Source: Stappia stellulata (lineage in GTDB: Bacteria; Pseudomonadota; Alphaproteobacteria; Rhizobiales; Stappiaceae). Taken from it: 64,000 nt of DNA. Positions 53,300-63,368 of this stretch are shown piece after piece. The position numbers and the translations under genes are program-made. Position 1 is the stretch's first letter; each line of letters starts with the position of its first letter. Below the pieces are notes generated by a model, which saw only the letters and a program-made list of their open reading frames with translations, was not told where the DNA came from and did no database searches. Location of the stretch: contig NZ_JAIVMF010000019.1 in the NCBI RefSeq assembly GCF_020176715.1, positions 1 through 64,000 on the forward strand, written 5' to 3'.

Positions 53300-54679
53300 T
53301 TAGTCTTTCAGCAGTCCCGCCGGCAGCTCCGCGAGCGTGTCCTTGAGGGCGGCCTCCAGGCAATCGAACAGCCGGTCAAGGTCGTCCTCGGAGATGATCA
53401 TCGGCGGGCAGAGCGCCACCGTGTCGCCGACCGCCCGCAGGATCGCGCCGTGTTTCTGGGCGTGGGCGACGCAGCGCGCGCCGATGGCGAGCGCGGGATC
53501 GAAGGGCGCGCGCGTGGTCTTGCTGGAGACCAGTTCCACGCCGCCGATCAGCCCCTTGCCGCGCACTTCGCCGACGAGCGGGTGGTCCGCGATGCGCTGC
53601 ATCCTTGCCTCGAATTGCGGCGTCAGGCCGCGCACCCGCTCGAGGATCCCGCGCTTCTGGTAGATCTCGATCGCCTTCACCCCGAGCGCGCAGCCGAGCG
53701 GGTGACCGCCATAGGTGAAGCCGTGACCGAAGACGCCGATCTTGCGCGATTCCTCGACGAAGGCGTCATACAGCTCCTCGCCCACCATCACCGCGCCGAG
53801 CGGCGCATAGGCGGACGTCAGCTGCTTGGCGCAGGAGATCGTGTCGGGAACGAAGCCCATGGTCTCGCAGCCCCACCAGTTGCCGGTGCGCCCGAAGCCG
53901 TTGATCACCTCGTCGTCGATGAACAGGATGTCGTGTTCGGCCAGAAGCGCCTGCACCGCCTGGTAATAGCCATCGGGCGGCACGATGACGCCGCCGGCGC
54001 CCAGGATCGGTTCGGCGATGAAGGCGGCAATGGTCTCCGGGCCTTCGCGTTCGATCATGGCGCGCAGATTGGCGACGATCCGCGCGGTAAAGGCGGCGTC
54101 GTCCTCGTCCGGTTCCGCGAAGCGATAGGCATGCGGGCAATCGGTGTGCAGGATCCGGTCCACCGGCAGGTCGAAGTCGCGGTGGTTGTTGGGCAGTCCC
54201 GTGAGCGAGGCGGCGACGATGGTGACGCCGTGATAGGCCTTGACCCGCGAGATGATCTTCTTCTTCTCCGGCCGTCCGCGGGCATTGTTGTAGTACCAGG
54301 CAAGCTTCACCTGGGTGTCGTTCGCCTCCGAGCCGGAGGAGGTGAAGAACACCTTGGAGGCCTCGAAAGGCGCGAGCTCCTTGAGCTTTTCCGCCAGTTC
54401 GATCGCCGGCTCCATGCTCTTGCCGCCGAACAGGTGATAATAGGGCAGGCGGTCGAGCTGCTCCTTGGCGGCTGCGATCAGTTCCTCGTCGCCGAAGCCG
54501 AGGCCCGCGCACCACAGGCCCGACATGCCCTCGATATAGGCCTTGCCATGGGTGTCATAGACATGGACGCCCTTGCCGTGGTCGAGCACCAGCGGGCCGG
54601 TGTCGCGCAGCGTGTGGAGCGCGGTATAGGGATGCAGGAGCGCTTCCACATCGCGGGTCTGGACGTTGGTCAAGGGCAT
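53300..54679 (-). CDS. Class III aminotransferase, omega-amino acid:pyruvate type
   Basis: A 459-residue PLP-dependent class III aminotransferase. Signatures are [41 protein letters not shown] (PLP phosphate binding), [35 protein letters not shown] (Asp for the pyridine N) and [17 protein letters not shown] (the PLP Lys). This pattern fits omega-amino-acid--pyruvate or putrescine/taurine-type enzymes; exact amine donor is unknown. CAGGAG precedes the start at 54679. It is transcribed with DUF1499 upstream of it, perhaps by chance. Confidence 0.9.
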   Translation of the reverse strand: MPLTNVQTRDVEALLHPYTALHTLRDTGPLVLDHGKGVHVYDTHGKAYIEGMSGLWCAGLGFGDEELIAAAKEQLDRLPYYHLFGGKSMEPAIELAEKLKELAPFEASKVFFTSSGSEANDTQVKLAWYYNNARGRPEKKKIISRVKAYHGVTIVAASLTGLPNNHRDFDLPVDRILHTDCPHAYRFAEPDEDDAAFTARIVANLRAMIEREGPETIAAFIAEPILGAGGVIVPPDGYYQAVQALLAEHDILFIDDEVINGFGRTGNWWGCETMGFVPDTISCAKQLTSAYAPLGAVMVGEELYDAFVEESRKIGVFGHGFTYGGHPLGCALGVKAIEIYQKRGILERVRGLTPQFEARMQRIADHPLVGEVRGKGLIGGVELVSSKTTRAPFDPALAIGARCVAHAQKHGAILRAVGDTVALCPPMIISEDDLDRLFDCLEAALKDTLAELPAGLLKD

Positions 54680-54738
54680 GGTCGCGGTCTCCTGAATATG
54701 CCGGGCTGCCGGGGGCAATTCCCCGTTCCTTGCAGCGG

Positions 54739-55776
54739 CTATTGTTGCGCGGCGCCGGGCGCCGGATCGTCCTGATAGATTTCCGAAATGTCGTCCGGCA
54801 GCGGGGCGATGCCGCCGGCTTCGCCGCCCGTCGCAGGGCCATCCGTTGCGGAGAGGGCGGGGTCGCCGCCGTCTTCCGGTTTGGTGGAGGGGAGCGGCGG
54901 AGGGCCGTCGTCTTCCTCGCGCGGCGCATTTGGATCGAGCGGTGGCAGCTCGGGCACGTCCTCGTCGTCGTCGATCGCCTCCACGGCGCCGAAGGCCGCC
55001 AGCAGAACCGCGTCGAGATCTTCCAGGAAGCCGCGAATGCGGCGGGCATTGGCGCCCAGATCATGCTCCGCGAACCGCGAGGCGGAGCGGATATCGAGGC
55101 GCGACCCGACCGGATCGGGAAGGATGCGCACCGACACGTCATCGCGAAAGGCAAAGAGGAGCGAGACCGCTTCCGCCTGAAAGCGGGTCGGCTCGTCGGG
55201 CATGCCGGGCGGCAGTTCCGCGGTGATGATCCAGCCCGATTGTTCCGCGACCCGGCGTGCGGCCGCATGCAGGTCGGCCGGCGCCACGCGAAAGCGGCGC
55301 GAGACGATGTCGGGATAGGCCGCCTGCTGCAATTCGCCCGTATCGAAGCTGCGCTCGGGAATGCCGGGTCCGGCCGGCGGCAGGACCGGCGGCGCCTCGA
55401 TGTCCGTGCTGACATCGGCCAGCAGCGGATAGCGCCAGAAGCCGTAAAGCCCGGCGAAAACGGGCAAGAGGGCGATCAGGCCGTAGAGGAGACCGCGCAG
55501 GGCCCGGGCCCAGCCGGTTCCCCCGCGGGTCCACAGGCTGACAAGCGCAAGCACCGCGGCCGCGGCCGCAAGGGCGCCGAGCAGGAAGCCGAGCGTCAGA
55601 ACGACGAGAAACTGGGGCGTGGACACAAGCTCAAGCCGGTGAAGGAGCGCACCGATCACGAGCACGGGCACCGCGATGCGGCCGCTCCACAGGCTGGCAG
55701 CGGCGAGCCGCGACCGCCGGACGGGGATCTTCTTGTGCATGGTGCGGGCCGACAATCCGGGCTGATGAACCGTCAT
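54739..55776 (-). CDS. DUF1499 domain membrane protein
   Basis: A 345-residue protein with three hydrophobic segments in the N-terminal third ([43 protein letters not shown] and [22 protein letters not shown]), then a DUF1499 domain (about 140-265: [42 protein letters not shown]). The last ~80 residues are acidic and Pro-rich ([20 protein letters not shown]). Function unknown. Start choice ATG 55776 (AAGG upstream) over ATG 55740. Confidence 0.75.
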   Translation of the reverse strand: MTVHQPGLSARTMHKKIPVRRSRLAAASLWSGRIAVPVLVIGALLHRLELVSTPQFLVVLTLGFLLGALAAAAAVLALVSLWTRGGTGWARALRGLLYGLIALLPVFAGLYGFWRYPLLADVSTDIEAPPVLPPAGPGIPERSFDTGELQQAAYPDIVSRRFRVAPADLHAAARRVAEQSGWIITAELPPGMPDEPTRFQAEAVSLLFAFRDDVSVRILPDPVGSRLDIRSASRFAEHDLGANARRIRGFLEDLDAVLLAAFGAVEAIDDDEDVPELPPLDPNAPREEDDGPPPLPSTKPEDGGDPALSATDGPATGGEAGGIAPLPDDISEIYQDDPAPGAAQQ

Positions 55777-55830
55777 TGGCCTTACCATGCCCTCTTCGGG
55801 ATGCGAACCGTCTTCACCGATGCCGTCGCC

Positions 55831-57465
<1,635 letters not shown>

Positions 57466-57677
57466 GAGGTCTCCTTCCGGAAGGTTCAGCTCTTTGTTTC
57501 GGTGAGCTTTTCTTGTCCCCACATTAGCACCGGGAGGTGGCGGCCTGTCCAGCGTCGCGCGCAGGCTTGCGCAGGCGTGCAGGGCGGCGGCATTCCCGGG
57601 GGAGTTGACCCTTGAGGTTGCCGGCTGCACGATGGAAATCGGAAAGATTTGTGCGAACAGGCGAGGGAACAGACGAG

Positions 57678-58058
57678 ATGAGCGATCCCGATACCCGACC
57701 GGCCGGCGACGGGCAGACGCAACGGCTTCTGGATCCCGGCGTGCCTAACATCCAGCTGATCTACATCCTGTATCTGGTGGGACTGGTGTTCGGGCTCACC
57801 GCGCTCGTCGGCGTCATTCTGGCCTATATGAACCGGGCCAAGGCGGATGCGGTGGCGGCGAGCCATTATACCTATCTGATCCGCACCTTCTGGATGGGGC
57901 TTGCCTATGCGCTCTTGTCCATGGTGCTGATGATGGTCGGTATCGGCTTCCTCTTGATGATCGCGCTTGTCGTCTGGCTGATCGTGCGCTGCGTCAAGGG
58001 TCTGCAATGGGTCTCGCGCGGCGAGCCGGTGCCCAATCCCGAGACCTGGCTGTTCTGA
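57678..58058 (+). CDS. DUF4870-like small membrane protein
   Basis: A 126-residue protein with three transmembrane segments: IYILYLVGLVFGLTALVGVILAY, TFWMGLAYALLSMVLMMVGIGFLLMIALVVWLIV (two spans). The sequence LVVWLIVRCVKGLQWVSRGEPVPNPETWLF ends in the typical DUF4870/TM motif GxP-P. It is an inner-membrane protein of unknown role. It is convergent with the HAD gene pair. Confidence 0.75.
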   Translation: MSDPDTRPAGDGQTQRLLDPGVPNIQLIYILYLVGLVFGLTALVGVILAYMNRAKADAVAASHYTYLIRTFWMGLAYALLSMVLMMVGIGFLLMIALVVWLIVRCVKGLQWVSRGEPVPNPETWLF

Positions 58059-58079
58059 CCGGTCATCCGTTGGCAGGCA

Positions 58080-58790
58080 TCATGAGGCGCGGGCGCGGAT
58101 CCATTCGAGCGCCTGGGTAAGCGACCCTGCGACGTGATCGGCATGATCGCTCAGCGCCTCCGCCGGCACGGTTCCGGTCGTGACCGCCAGCGTCTGTGCG
58201 CCGGCGCTGCGTCCGGCGTGCATGTCGTGCAGGCTGTCGCCGACCATGACGACCTCCGCCGGCGAAAGGCCGAGCGCCTCGCAAAAGCCAAGCACCATGC
58301 CGGGCGCGGGCTTGGCCCCGTGGCCGCTGTCGAAACCGATCACCGTCTCGAAGCGGGCGTCGAGGCCGAGCGTCGCCAATTGCGTGCGCGCGGACTCCTC
58401 GCCGTCGTTGGTGGCGATGCCAAGGCGCAGGCCGAGATCGGAAAGCGCGTCGAGCACCGGCATCAGATCCGGGAACGGGGTGAGATGCGGCAGGCTCATG
58501 TCGCCGACGCGGGCATTGAGATCGGCGAAGAGCGCGTCGATGTCGCGCCCTTCCAGGAGACCCGCCCAGGCGGCCGCGATGTCGTCGTTCGAGCCGGCGA
58601 CGACAATGGAATCGGGATGGAAGCGTCGGGTCGCCAGATCGTAGCCGCAGGCCTCGCCGAGGCGCGCCATCAGCGGCGCATCGCCCGCCGACAGCTCTTC
58701 CAGGATGATGAGGAAGGTTGGCGCCCAGGTTGCCTGAAAGTCGATCAGCGTACCGTCCTTATCGAACAGCACCGCCTTGAGCGGCGTCAT
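58080..58790 (-). CDS. HAD-family hydrolase (phosphoglycolate-phosphatase-like), copy 1
   Basis: A 236-residue HAD phosphatase. Motif I is VLFDKDGTLIDF (DxD nucleophile), motif II is LGIATNDGEES, motif III Lys is in HGAKPAPGM, and motif IV VVMVGDSLHDM (GDxxxD). A helical cap domain lies between I and II. Clearly paralogous to the next gene: both share D[KR]DGT, FP.......L, GDSLHDMHA and TTG. Starts in ATG overlapping the stop of the upstream copy (58787-58790). Confidence 0.85.
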   Translation of the reverse strand: MTPLKAVLFDKDGTLIDFQATWAPTFLIILEELSAGDAPLMARLGEACGYDLATRRFHPDSIVVAGSNDDIAAAWAGLLEGRDIDALFADLNARVGDMSLPHLTPFPDLMPVLDALSDLGLRLGIATNDGEESARTQLATLGLDARFETVIGFDSGHGAKPAPGMVLGFCEALGLSPAEVVMVGDSLHDMHAGRSAGAQTLAVTTGTVPAEALSDHADHVAGSLTQALEWIRARAS

Positions 58791-59500
58791 CGCACGCTCT
58801 CCGCCGCCAGCGCGACGGCCAGAAGATCGCGCATCTCGTCGAGCACAAGATCCGCTTCCGGTTCCAGGTCGGCGCGCGTGACGGCACCGGTGGTCACCGC
58901 AATGCGGATCATGCCGGCGTCGCGGGCGGCGTGCATGTCGTGCAGGCTGTCGCCGACCATGGCGATCTCGGCCGGGTCGAGGCCCGTGTGGCGGGCGAAG
59001 GCGAGAAGCTGTCCCGGTGCGGGCTTGCGCCCGAAGCCGCTGTCGTAGCCGGCAAGGAAGCCGAAGGCATGGCCGACGCCGAGCGCCTCCATCTGCACCC
59101 GGGCCGAGGCTTCCGTGCCGTTGGTCGCAAGCCCGACGGGAAGGCCCGCCTCATGAAGACCGCGAAGCGTGTCGACGACGCCCGGAAACGGGGTGACATT
59201 CAAGGTGGCATGCTCCAGCAGCGTTGCCTCGATGCGCGCCAGCATGGCGTCCGGATCCGATTCGCCGAGAACCCGCGCCCAGTCGGCCGAATAATCGGCC
59301 GGGGCCTGCACCTTCAATGAAGACGGGCCGGTGAAGCGCGCCCCCGCGACGTCGAACATCGCCATCTCCGACAGGGTTGCGAGGGAGGCTGCGTCACCTG
59401 CGGCCAGATCGGTCAGCACGGCGGCGATCGCCGGGCCCCAGGTCCGGTCGAAATCCGTCAACGTGCCGTCGCGGTCGAAGAGAACGGCCTTGATGCGCAT
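58787..59500 (-). CDS. HAD-family hydrolase (phosphoglycolate-phosphatase-like), copy 2
   Basis: A 237-residue HAD phosphatase, the upstream copy of a tandem pair. It has VLFDRDGTLTDF, GLATNGTEASARVQ, RKPAPGQLL and IAMVGDSLHDMHAA. Its 3' end overlaps copy 1 by four bases, so the two are translationally coupled. The cap sequences differ strongly, pointing to different phosphate substrates. ATG 59500 was chosen because it starts directly before the first strand; a longer form at 59578 would add a basic stretch. Confidence 0.85.
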   Translation of the reverse strand: MRIKAVLFDRDGTLTDFDRTWGPAIAAVLTDLAAGDAASLATLSEMAMFDVAGARFTGPSSLKVQAPADYSADWARVLGESDPDAMLARIEATLLEHATLNVTPFPGVVDTLRGLHEAGLPVGLATNGTEASARVQMEALGVGHAFGFLAGYDSGFGRKPAPGQLLAFARHTGLDPAEIAMVGDSLHDMHAARDAGMIRIAVTTGAVTRADLEPEADLVLDEMRDLLAVALAAESVR

Positions 59501-59581
59501 GAGATGATCCGTCTTGAACTGATGGAGAGGGCGCCAACGTGACGATGTCCTCATGCCACGCGCCGGCGCGTGCGACAAGGC

Positions 59582-60499
59582 TCAGGCTGTCGGAGCGGGT
59601 GAATAGCGCGCGGCCAGCGATGGCGGTCCGTCCGAGACGACCAGACCGCGCTCGACCAGCCATTCGATCTGCGCGAGGACGGAGAGCGCGGCCGCGCCAT
59701 GCAGGCGCGTGTCGACGTCCCGGTAGATCGTCGCGACCATTTGGGGAATCGTGCGCTCGCCCGCCGCAAGCCTTGCAAGGATTGCCTGCTCGCGCGCCAG
59801 GCGATGCGCCTTGAGCCCGGCGAGATAGTCGGCCGGCTCTTGAACCGGCCCGCCGTGGCCCGGCAGGTAAAGCGCGTCGTCGCGCGCCATCAGCCGGTCG
59901 AGCGAGGCCATATAGGCGCTCATCGAGCCGTCCGGCGGCGCCACGATGGAGGTTGACCAGGCCATGACATGATCGGCGGAAAACAGTACGCGGCCCTCGT
60001 CCAGCGCGAAGGCGAGGTGATTGGCCGTATGGCCAGGTGTCTCGACGGCGGTGAGCGTCAGCCCGTCGACGACCAGCGTGTCGCCTTCATGAAGCTCGCG
60101 GTCCGGCCGGTGCTCAAGGTCGGCGCTGGCGTCGAGCGGATTGACCTCGCCGGCAAACAGCGGCCTCGCCGCCACATGCGGACCGCAGCCGACGATCGGG
60201 GCACCGGTCATCTTCTGGAGCAGGCGCGCACCGGGGGAGTGATCCGCATGGGTGTGGGACACGAGAATGGCCGCGACAGGGGCCGTGCCGCAGGTCTGGA
60301 GGATCAGCTCGAGATGATCGCGGTCCTCCGGGCCCGGGTCGATCACGGCGATCTCGTCGCGCCCGACCAGATAGCTGTTGGTGCCCTGCCAGGTGAAGGG
60401 GCCGGCGTTGCGCGCCGTGATCCGCCGCACCGCATCGCCGAGCGGCACGGCGCTGCCATGGGCGGGGTCGAAACGTCTGTCGTGTTCCAGTTTGGCCAT
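59582..60499 (-). CDS. MBL-fold metallo-hydrolase (LACTB2-like)
   Basis: A 305-residue metallo-beta-lactamase-fold hydrolase. The zinc motif is LVSHTHADHSPGARLL (HxHxDH); later metal ligands lie in VETPGHTANHLAF (His) and LFSADHVM (Asp/His). The N-terminal TWQGTNSYLVG and C-terminal helical tail resemble LACTB2-type endoribonuclease/MBL hydrolases. The substrate could be RNA or thioester. It lies 81 bases upstream of HAD copy 2 on the same strand. Confidence 0.9.
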   Translation of the reverse strand: MAKLEHDRRFDPAHGSAVPLGDAVRRITARNAGPFTWQGTNSYLVGRDEIAVIDPGPEDRDHLELILQTCGTAPVAAILVSHTHADHSPGARLLQKMTGAPIVGCGPHVAARPLFAGEVNPLDASADLEHRPDRELHEGDTLVVDGLTLTAVETPGHTANHLAFALDEGRVLFSADHVMAWSTSIVAPPDGSMSAYMASLDRLMARDDALYLPGHGGPVQEPADYLAGLKAHRLAREQAILARLAAGERTIPQMVATIYRDVDTRLHGAAALSVLAQIEWLVERGLVVSDGPPSLAARYSPAPTA

Positions 60500-60721
60500 G
60501 GGCGTCCGTCGCGGGGGTGGAAGGCGGCACGTACGAAGGGCTTAGCCGATCCACTCCGGGTCCGGCAAGGCGCTGCGGGCGGGTCGCCGCCGCCGGGCGA
60601 CGTCTTTGGTTTGTCATGAGCCTCGTGTTAGGCCATCCTTCCGCAATTCCGGCTTCGGCGATCCACACCTTGCACAGGTGTCGAACGCGCCGGCCGTCAC
60701 AGGTGATCCGAAAGCGCTGCC

Positions 60722-62104
60722 ATGACCGATGAACCGCTGGAGGCTGATGCCCCGCACTCCCGGGGCCGCAACCGCGCGCGGGGCATGCTGCGTGAGCGGC
60801 TGTCGATGCAGCGCTGGGTGCTGCTTGCCGCCATCACCGTGGCGGCGGCGGCCGTCTATACGGGGGCTGCACCGGCGCTGCATGTGCTTGCGGGCTTTGC
60901 GATTATTGCAGGGGCAGCCCTCCTGGCGCCGGCGCGCAAGCCGCTGATCGGCCGGCGGCTTCGGCGCAAGCGCGCCGTCTCCACCTGGCCGGAAACCGCC
61001 ATGAAGCATCTCTCCGATGCCTTTCCCAACCCGTGTTTCATCGTCGATCATCGGGGCGTGACCCGCTATGCGAATTCCGCGGCGCGTGACCGCTTCGGAC
61101 AGGTGCGCCCGGGCGATCCGATTTCCTTCCGCCTGAGATCGCCCGCGCTGCTGGAGGCGCTGGAGCGCGTGATCGGCGGCGATCCGGCGCAGCGCATCGA
61201 ATGGAGCGAGAAGACGCCGGCCGAACAATGGCTGGAGGCGGTGATCGCGCCGGTGGCGCCGACCCAGGGCACCGCCGGCGGCGAGGCCGACCCGGCCCCT
61301 TCGGCGCGGCCGCGCTTCATTCTCGTCACCATCCAGGACCAGACCGGACAACGCCGCCTGGAGCGCATGCGCGCCGATTTCGTCGCCAACGCGAGCCACG
61401 AGCTGCGCACGCCGCTCGCGTCGCTGACCGGCTTCGTCGAGACGCTGCTCGGCCCGGCCCGGGACGACCCGGTGGCGCGCGAGAAATTCCTGCAGATCAT
61501 GATGCAGCAGGGCGAACGCATGCGCCGGCTGATCGACGATCTCCTGTCGCTGTCGCGGGTGGAACTCAAGGCCCACGTCCAGCCTGAGGCGACGCTCGAT
61601 CTCGTGCCGCTCGTGCGCCACACCTGCGATGCGCTCAAGCCCGTCGCCGACGAGGCGGGCGTTGCCATCGAACTGACGCTTCCCGAGGGGCCCGCCATCG
61701 TGCGCGGAGACCGCGACGAGCTGATCGAGGTGCTGGAAAACCTGATCGAGAACAGCCTGAAATACGGCGCCTCCGGCGAGCGGGTCGAGATCGGTCTCGC
61801 CTGGGCCGAACTCGACCGGCCCCAGGCCGAGCCGCGGCCGCCGGGCCAATGGATCCTGACCATCCGCGACCACGGCCCGGGCATCGCGCCGGAGCATCTC
61901 CCGCGTCTGACGGAGCGGTTTTACCGGGTGGATGTGGCCGCCAGCCGCGAGATGAAGGGCACCGGTCTCGGGCTTGCGATCGTCAAGCATATCCTCACCC
62001 GCCACCGGGCCCGCCTCGACATCGAAAGCCGCCTGGGGGAAGGGGCGAACTTTCTTGTCAAAATCCCTGCGGCCATGTCGCGTACTGAACCGGATGTGGA
62101 TTGA
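60722..62104 (+). CDS. phoR: Phosphate regulon sensor histidine kinase PhoR
   Basis: A 460-residue sensor kinase. Two hydrophobic segments at the N terminus (LLAAITVAAAAVYTGA, LAGFAIIAGAALLAP) form the membrane anchor. A PAS-like region follows (FPNPCFIVDHRGVTRYANSAARDR), then HisKA with ANASHELRTPLASLTGF (phospho-His) and HATPase_c with LIENSLKYGASGE (N box), IRDHGPGIAPEHL and GTGLGLAIVKHI. The absence of a large periplasmic domain is typical of PhoR. Its gene is followed by pstS and pstC; phoB is not in the window. Confidence 0.92.
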   Translation: MTDEPLEADAPHSRGRNRARGMLRERLSMQRWVLLAAITVAAAAVYTGAAPALHVLAGFAIIAGAALLAPARKPLIGRRLRRKRAVSTWPETAMKHLSDAFPNPCFIVDHRGVTRYANSAARDRFGQVRPGDPISFRLRSPALLEALERVIGGDPAQRIEWSEKTPAEQWLEAVIAPVAPTQGTAGGEADPAPSARPRFILVTIQDQTGQRRLERMRADFVANASHELRTPLASLTGFVETLLGPARDDPVAREKFLQIMMQQGERMRRLIDDLLSLSRVELKAHVQPEATLDLVPLVRHTCDALKPVADEAGVAIELTLPEGPAIVRGDRDELIEVLENLIENSLKYGASGERVEIGLAWAELDRPQAEPRPPGQWILTIRDHGPGIAPEHLPRLTERFYRVDVAASREMKGTGLGLAIVKHILTRHRARLDIESRLGEGANFLVKIPAAMSRTEPDVD

Positions 62105-62130
62105 TAAATCAATGAATTCAAAGGACTGCG

Positions 62131-62159
62131 TTGTCACATAACTGAAATGAAACCGTCAT
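62131..62159 (+). promoter_or_regulatory. Pho box with three half-sites upstream of pstS
   Basis: TTGTCAC (62131-62137), CTGAAAT (62142-62148) and CCGTCAT (62153-62159) are spaced 11 bp apart by 4-base A-rich linkers (ATAA, GAAA). Each matches the PhoB half-site CTGTCAT at 5 or 6 of 7 positions. Two overlapping 18-bp Pho boxes result. The block lies just after phoR and about 97 bases before the pstS start, so phosphate-limited induction by PhoB is expected. Confidence 0.8.
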
Positions 62160-62256
62160 ACAAGCATCACGGGGTCGCTCTAGGGTCCCTCTCGACCTTG
62201 CGGGAATAAGTCCGCAGGGGGACACTTAAAATCCTGAACATCCAGGGAGACGTCAG

Positions 62257-63294
62257 GTGAAAGTCAAGGCTCTTCTCAGCGCCACCGCTCTTGCGGTCGC
62301 CACCACCGGGTTCGCAGGCGCCGCCGTTGCGCGCGACCAGGTCCAGATCGCCGGTTCCTCCACGGTTCTGCCCTATGCCTCCATCGTTGCCGAGGCCTTT
62401 GGCGAGAACACCGACTTCCCGACCCCGGTCGTGGAATCGGGCGGCTCCTCCGCCGGCCTCAAGAAGTTCTGCTCCGGCGTCGGCGAGAACACGATCGACG
62501 TCGCCAATGCCTCGCGCAAGATCCGCGAGAAGGAAATCAAGGCCTGCGCCGAAGCCGGCGTGAGCGACATCATCGAGGTCCGCATCGGCTACGACGGCAT
62601 CGTCTTTGCCTCCGACATCAACGGCAATTCCTTTGCCTTCACGCCGTCGGACTGGTTCAACGCCCTGTCTCCGAAGGTTCTGGTCGACGGCCAGCTCGTC
62701 GACAATCCCTACACATCCTGGAACCAGGTGAACGCGGATTTCGCCGATCAGCCGATCGCCGCTTTCATTCCGGGCACCAAGCATGGCACGCGTGAAGTCT
62801 TCGAAGAGAAGGTTCTTGCGGCCGGTTGCGAGGCGACGGGCGCCATGAAGGCGATGATCGACGCCGGCATGAGCGAAGACGACGCCGAGGATGCCTGCAT
62901 CTCCGTGCGCACCGACGGTGTGTCCGTCGACATCGACGGCGACTACACCGAGACGCTGGCGCGCATCGACGCCAACAAGGACGGCATCGGCGTGTTCGGT
63001 CTGGCGTTCTACGAGAACAACACCGACAAGCTGCAGGTCGCGACGATGTCCGGTGTCAACCCGACGACCGAGACGATCTCGACCGGCGAGTACCCCGTCT
63101 CCCGTCCGCTGTATTTCTACGTCAAGAAGGCCCACATCGGCGTGATCCCGGGTCTGAAGGAATACACGCAGTTCTTCGTCTCCGACGAAATCGCAGGCCC
63201 CGACGGCCCGCTGGCCCAGTACGGCCTGGTCGCCGATCCGGAACTGGCCAAGACGCAGGAAGCGGTTGCGAACGAAGTCACGATGGGTAACTAA
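62257..63294 (+). CDS. pstS: Phosphate ABC transporter substrate-binding protein PstS
   Basis: A 345-residue periplasmic phosphate-binding protein. Signal peptide MKVKALLSATALAVATTGFA is followed by a cleavage-like AGAAVARDQ. The binding block QIAGSSTVLPYASIVAE and PTPVVESGGSSAGLKKFCSG (read as ESGGSSAGLKKFC) are typical of PstS. The start is GTG 62257 with CAGGGAG upstream. Expressed from a Pho-box promoter; a terminator follows before pstC, which fits the usual excess of binding protein over the permease. Confidence 0.93.
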   Translation: MKVKALLSATALAVATTGFAGAAVARDQVQIAGSSTVLPYASIVAEAFGENTDFPTPVVESGGSSAGLKKFCSGVGENTIDVANASRKIREKEIKACAEAGVSDIIEVRIGYDGIVFASDINGNSFAFTPSDWFNALSPKVLVDGQLVDNPYTSWNQVNADFADQPIAAFIPGTKHGTREVFEEKVLAAGCEATGAMKAMIDAGMSEDDAEDACISVRTDGVSVDIDGDYTETLARIDANKDGIGVFGLAFYENNTDKLQVATMSGVNPTTETISTGEYPVSRPLYFYVKKAHIGVIPGLKEYTQFFVSDEIAGPDGPLAQYGLVADPELAKTQEAVANEVTMGN

Positions 63295-63311
63295 GCCCAC
63301 GGGTTCGATCG

Positions 63312-63348
63312 AAGGGCGGCGGTACCCCGCCGCCCTTCCTTGTTTTTT
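63312..63348 (+). terminator. Intrinsic (probably partial) terminator between pstS and pstC
   Basis: AAGGGCGGCGG (63312-63322) pairs with CCGCCGCCCTT (63327-63337) around TACC, an 11-bp stem, followed by CCTTG and six T residues (63343-63348). Inside an operon this would limit expression of pstC and downstream genes relative to pstS. Confidence 0.75.
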
Positions 63349-63368
63349 CGCAGACCGGATCGGGTGTC

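Noticed and set aside
63295-63311. GGTTCGA-like segment after pstS, considered as a tRNA T-arm
   Set aside because: No acceptor stem, D-arm or anticodon arm can be drawn around it.
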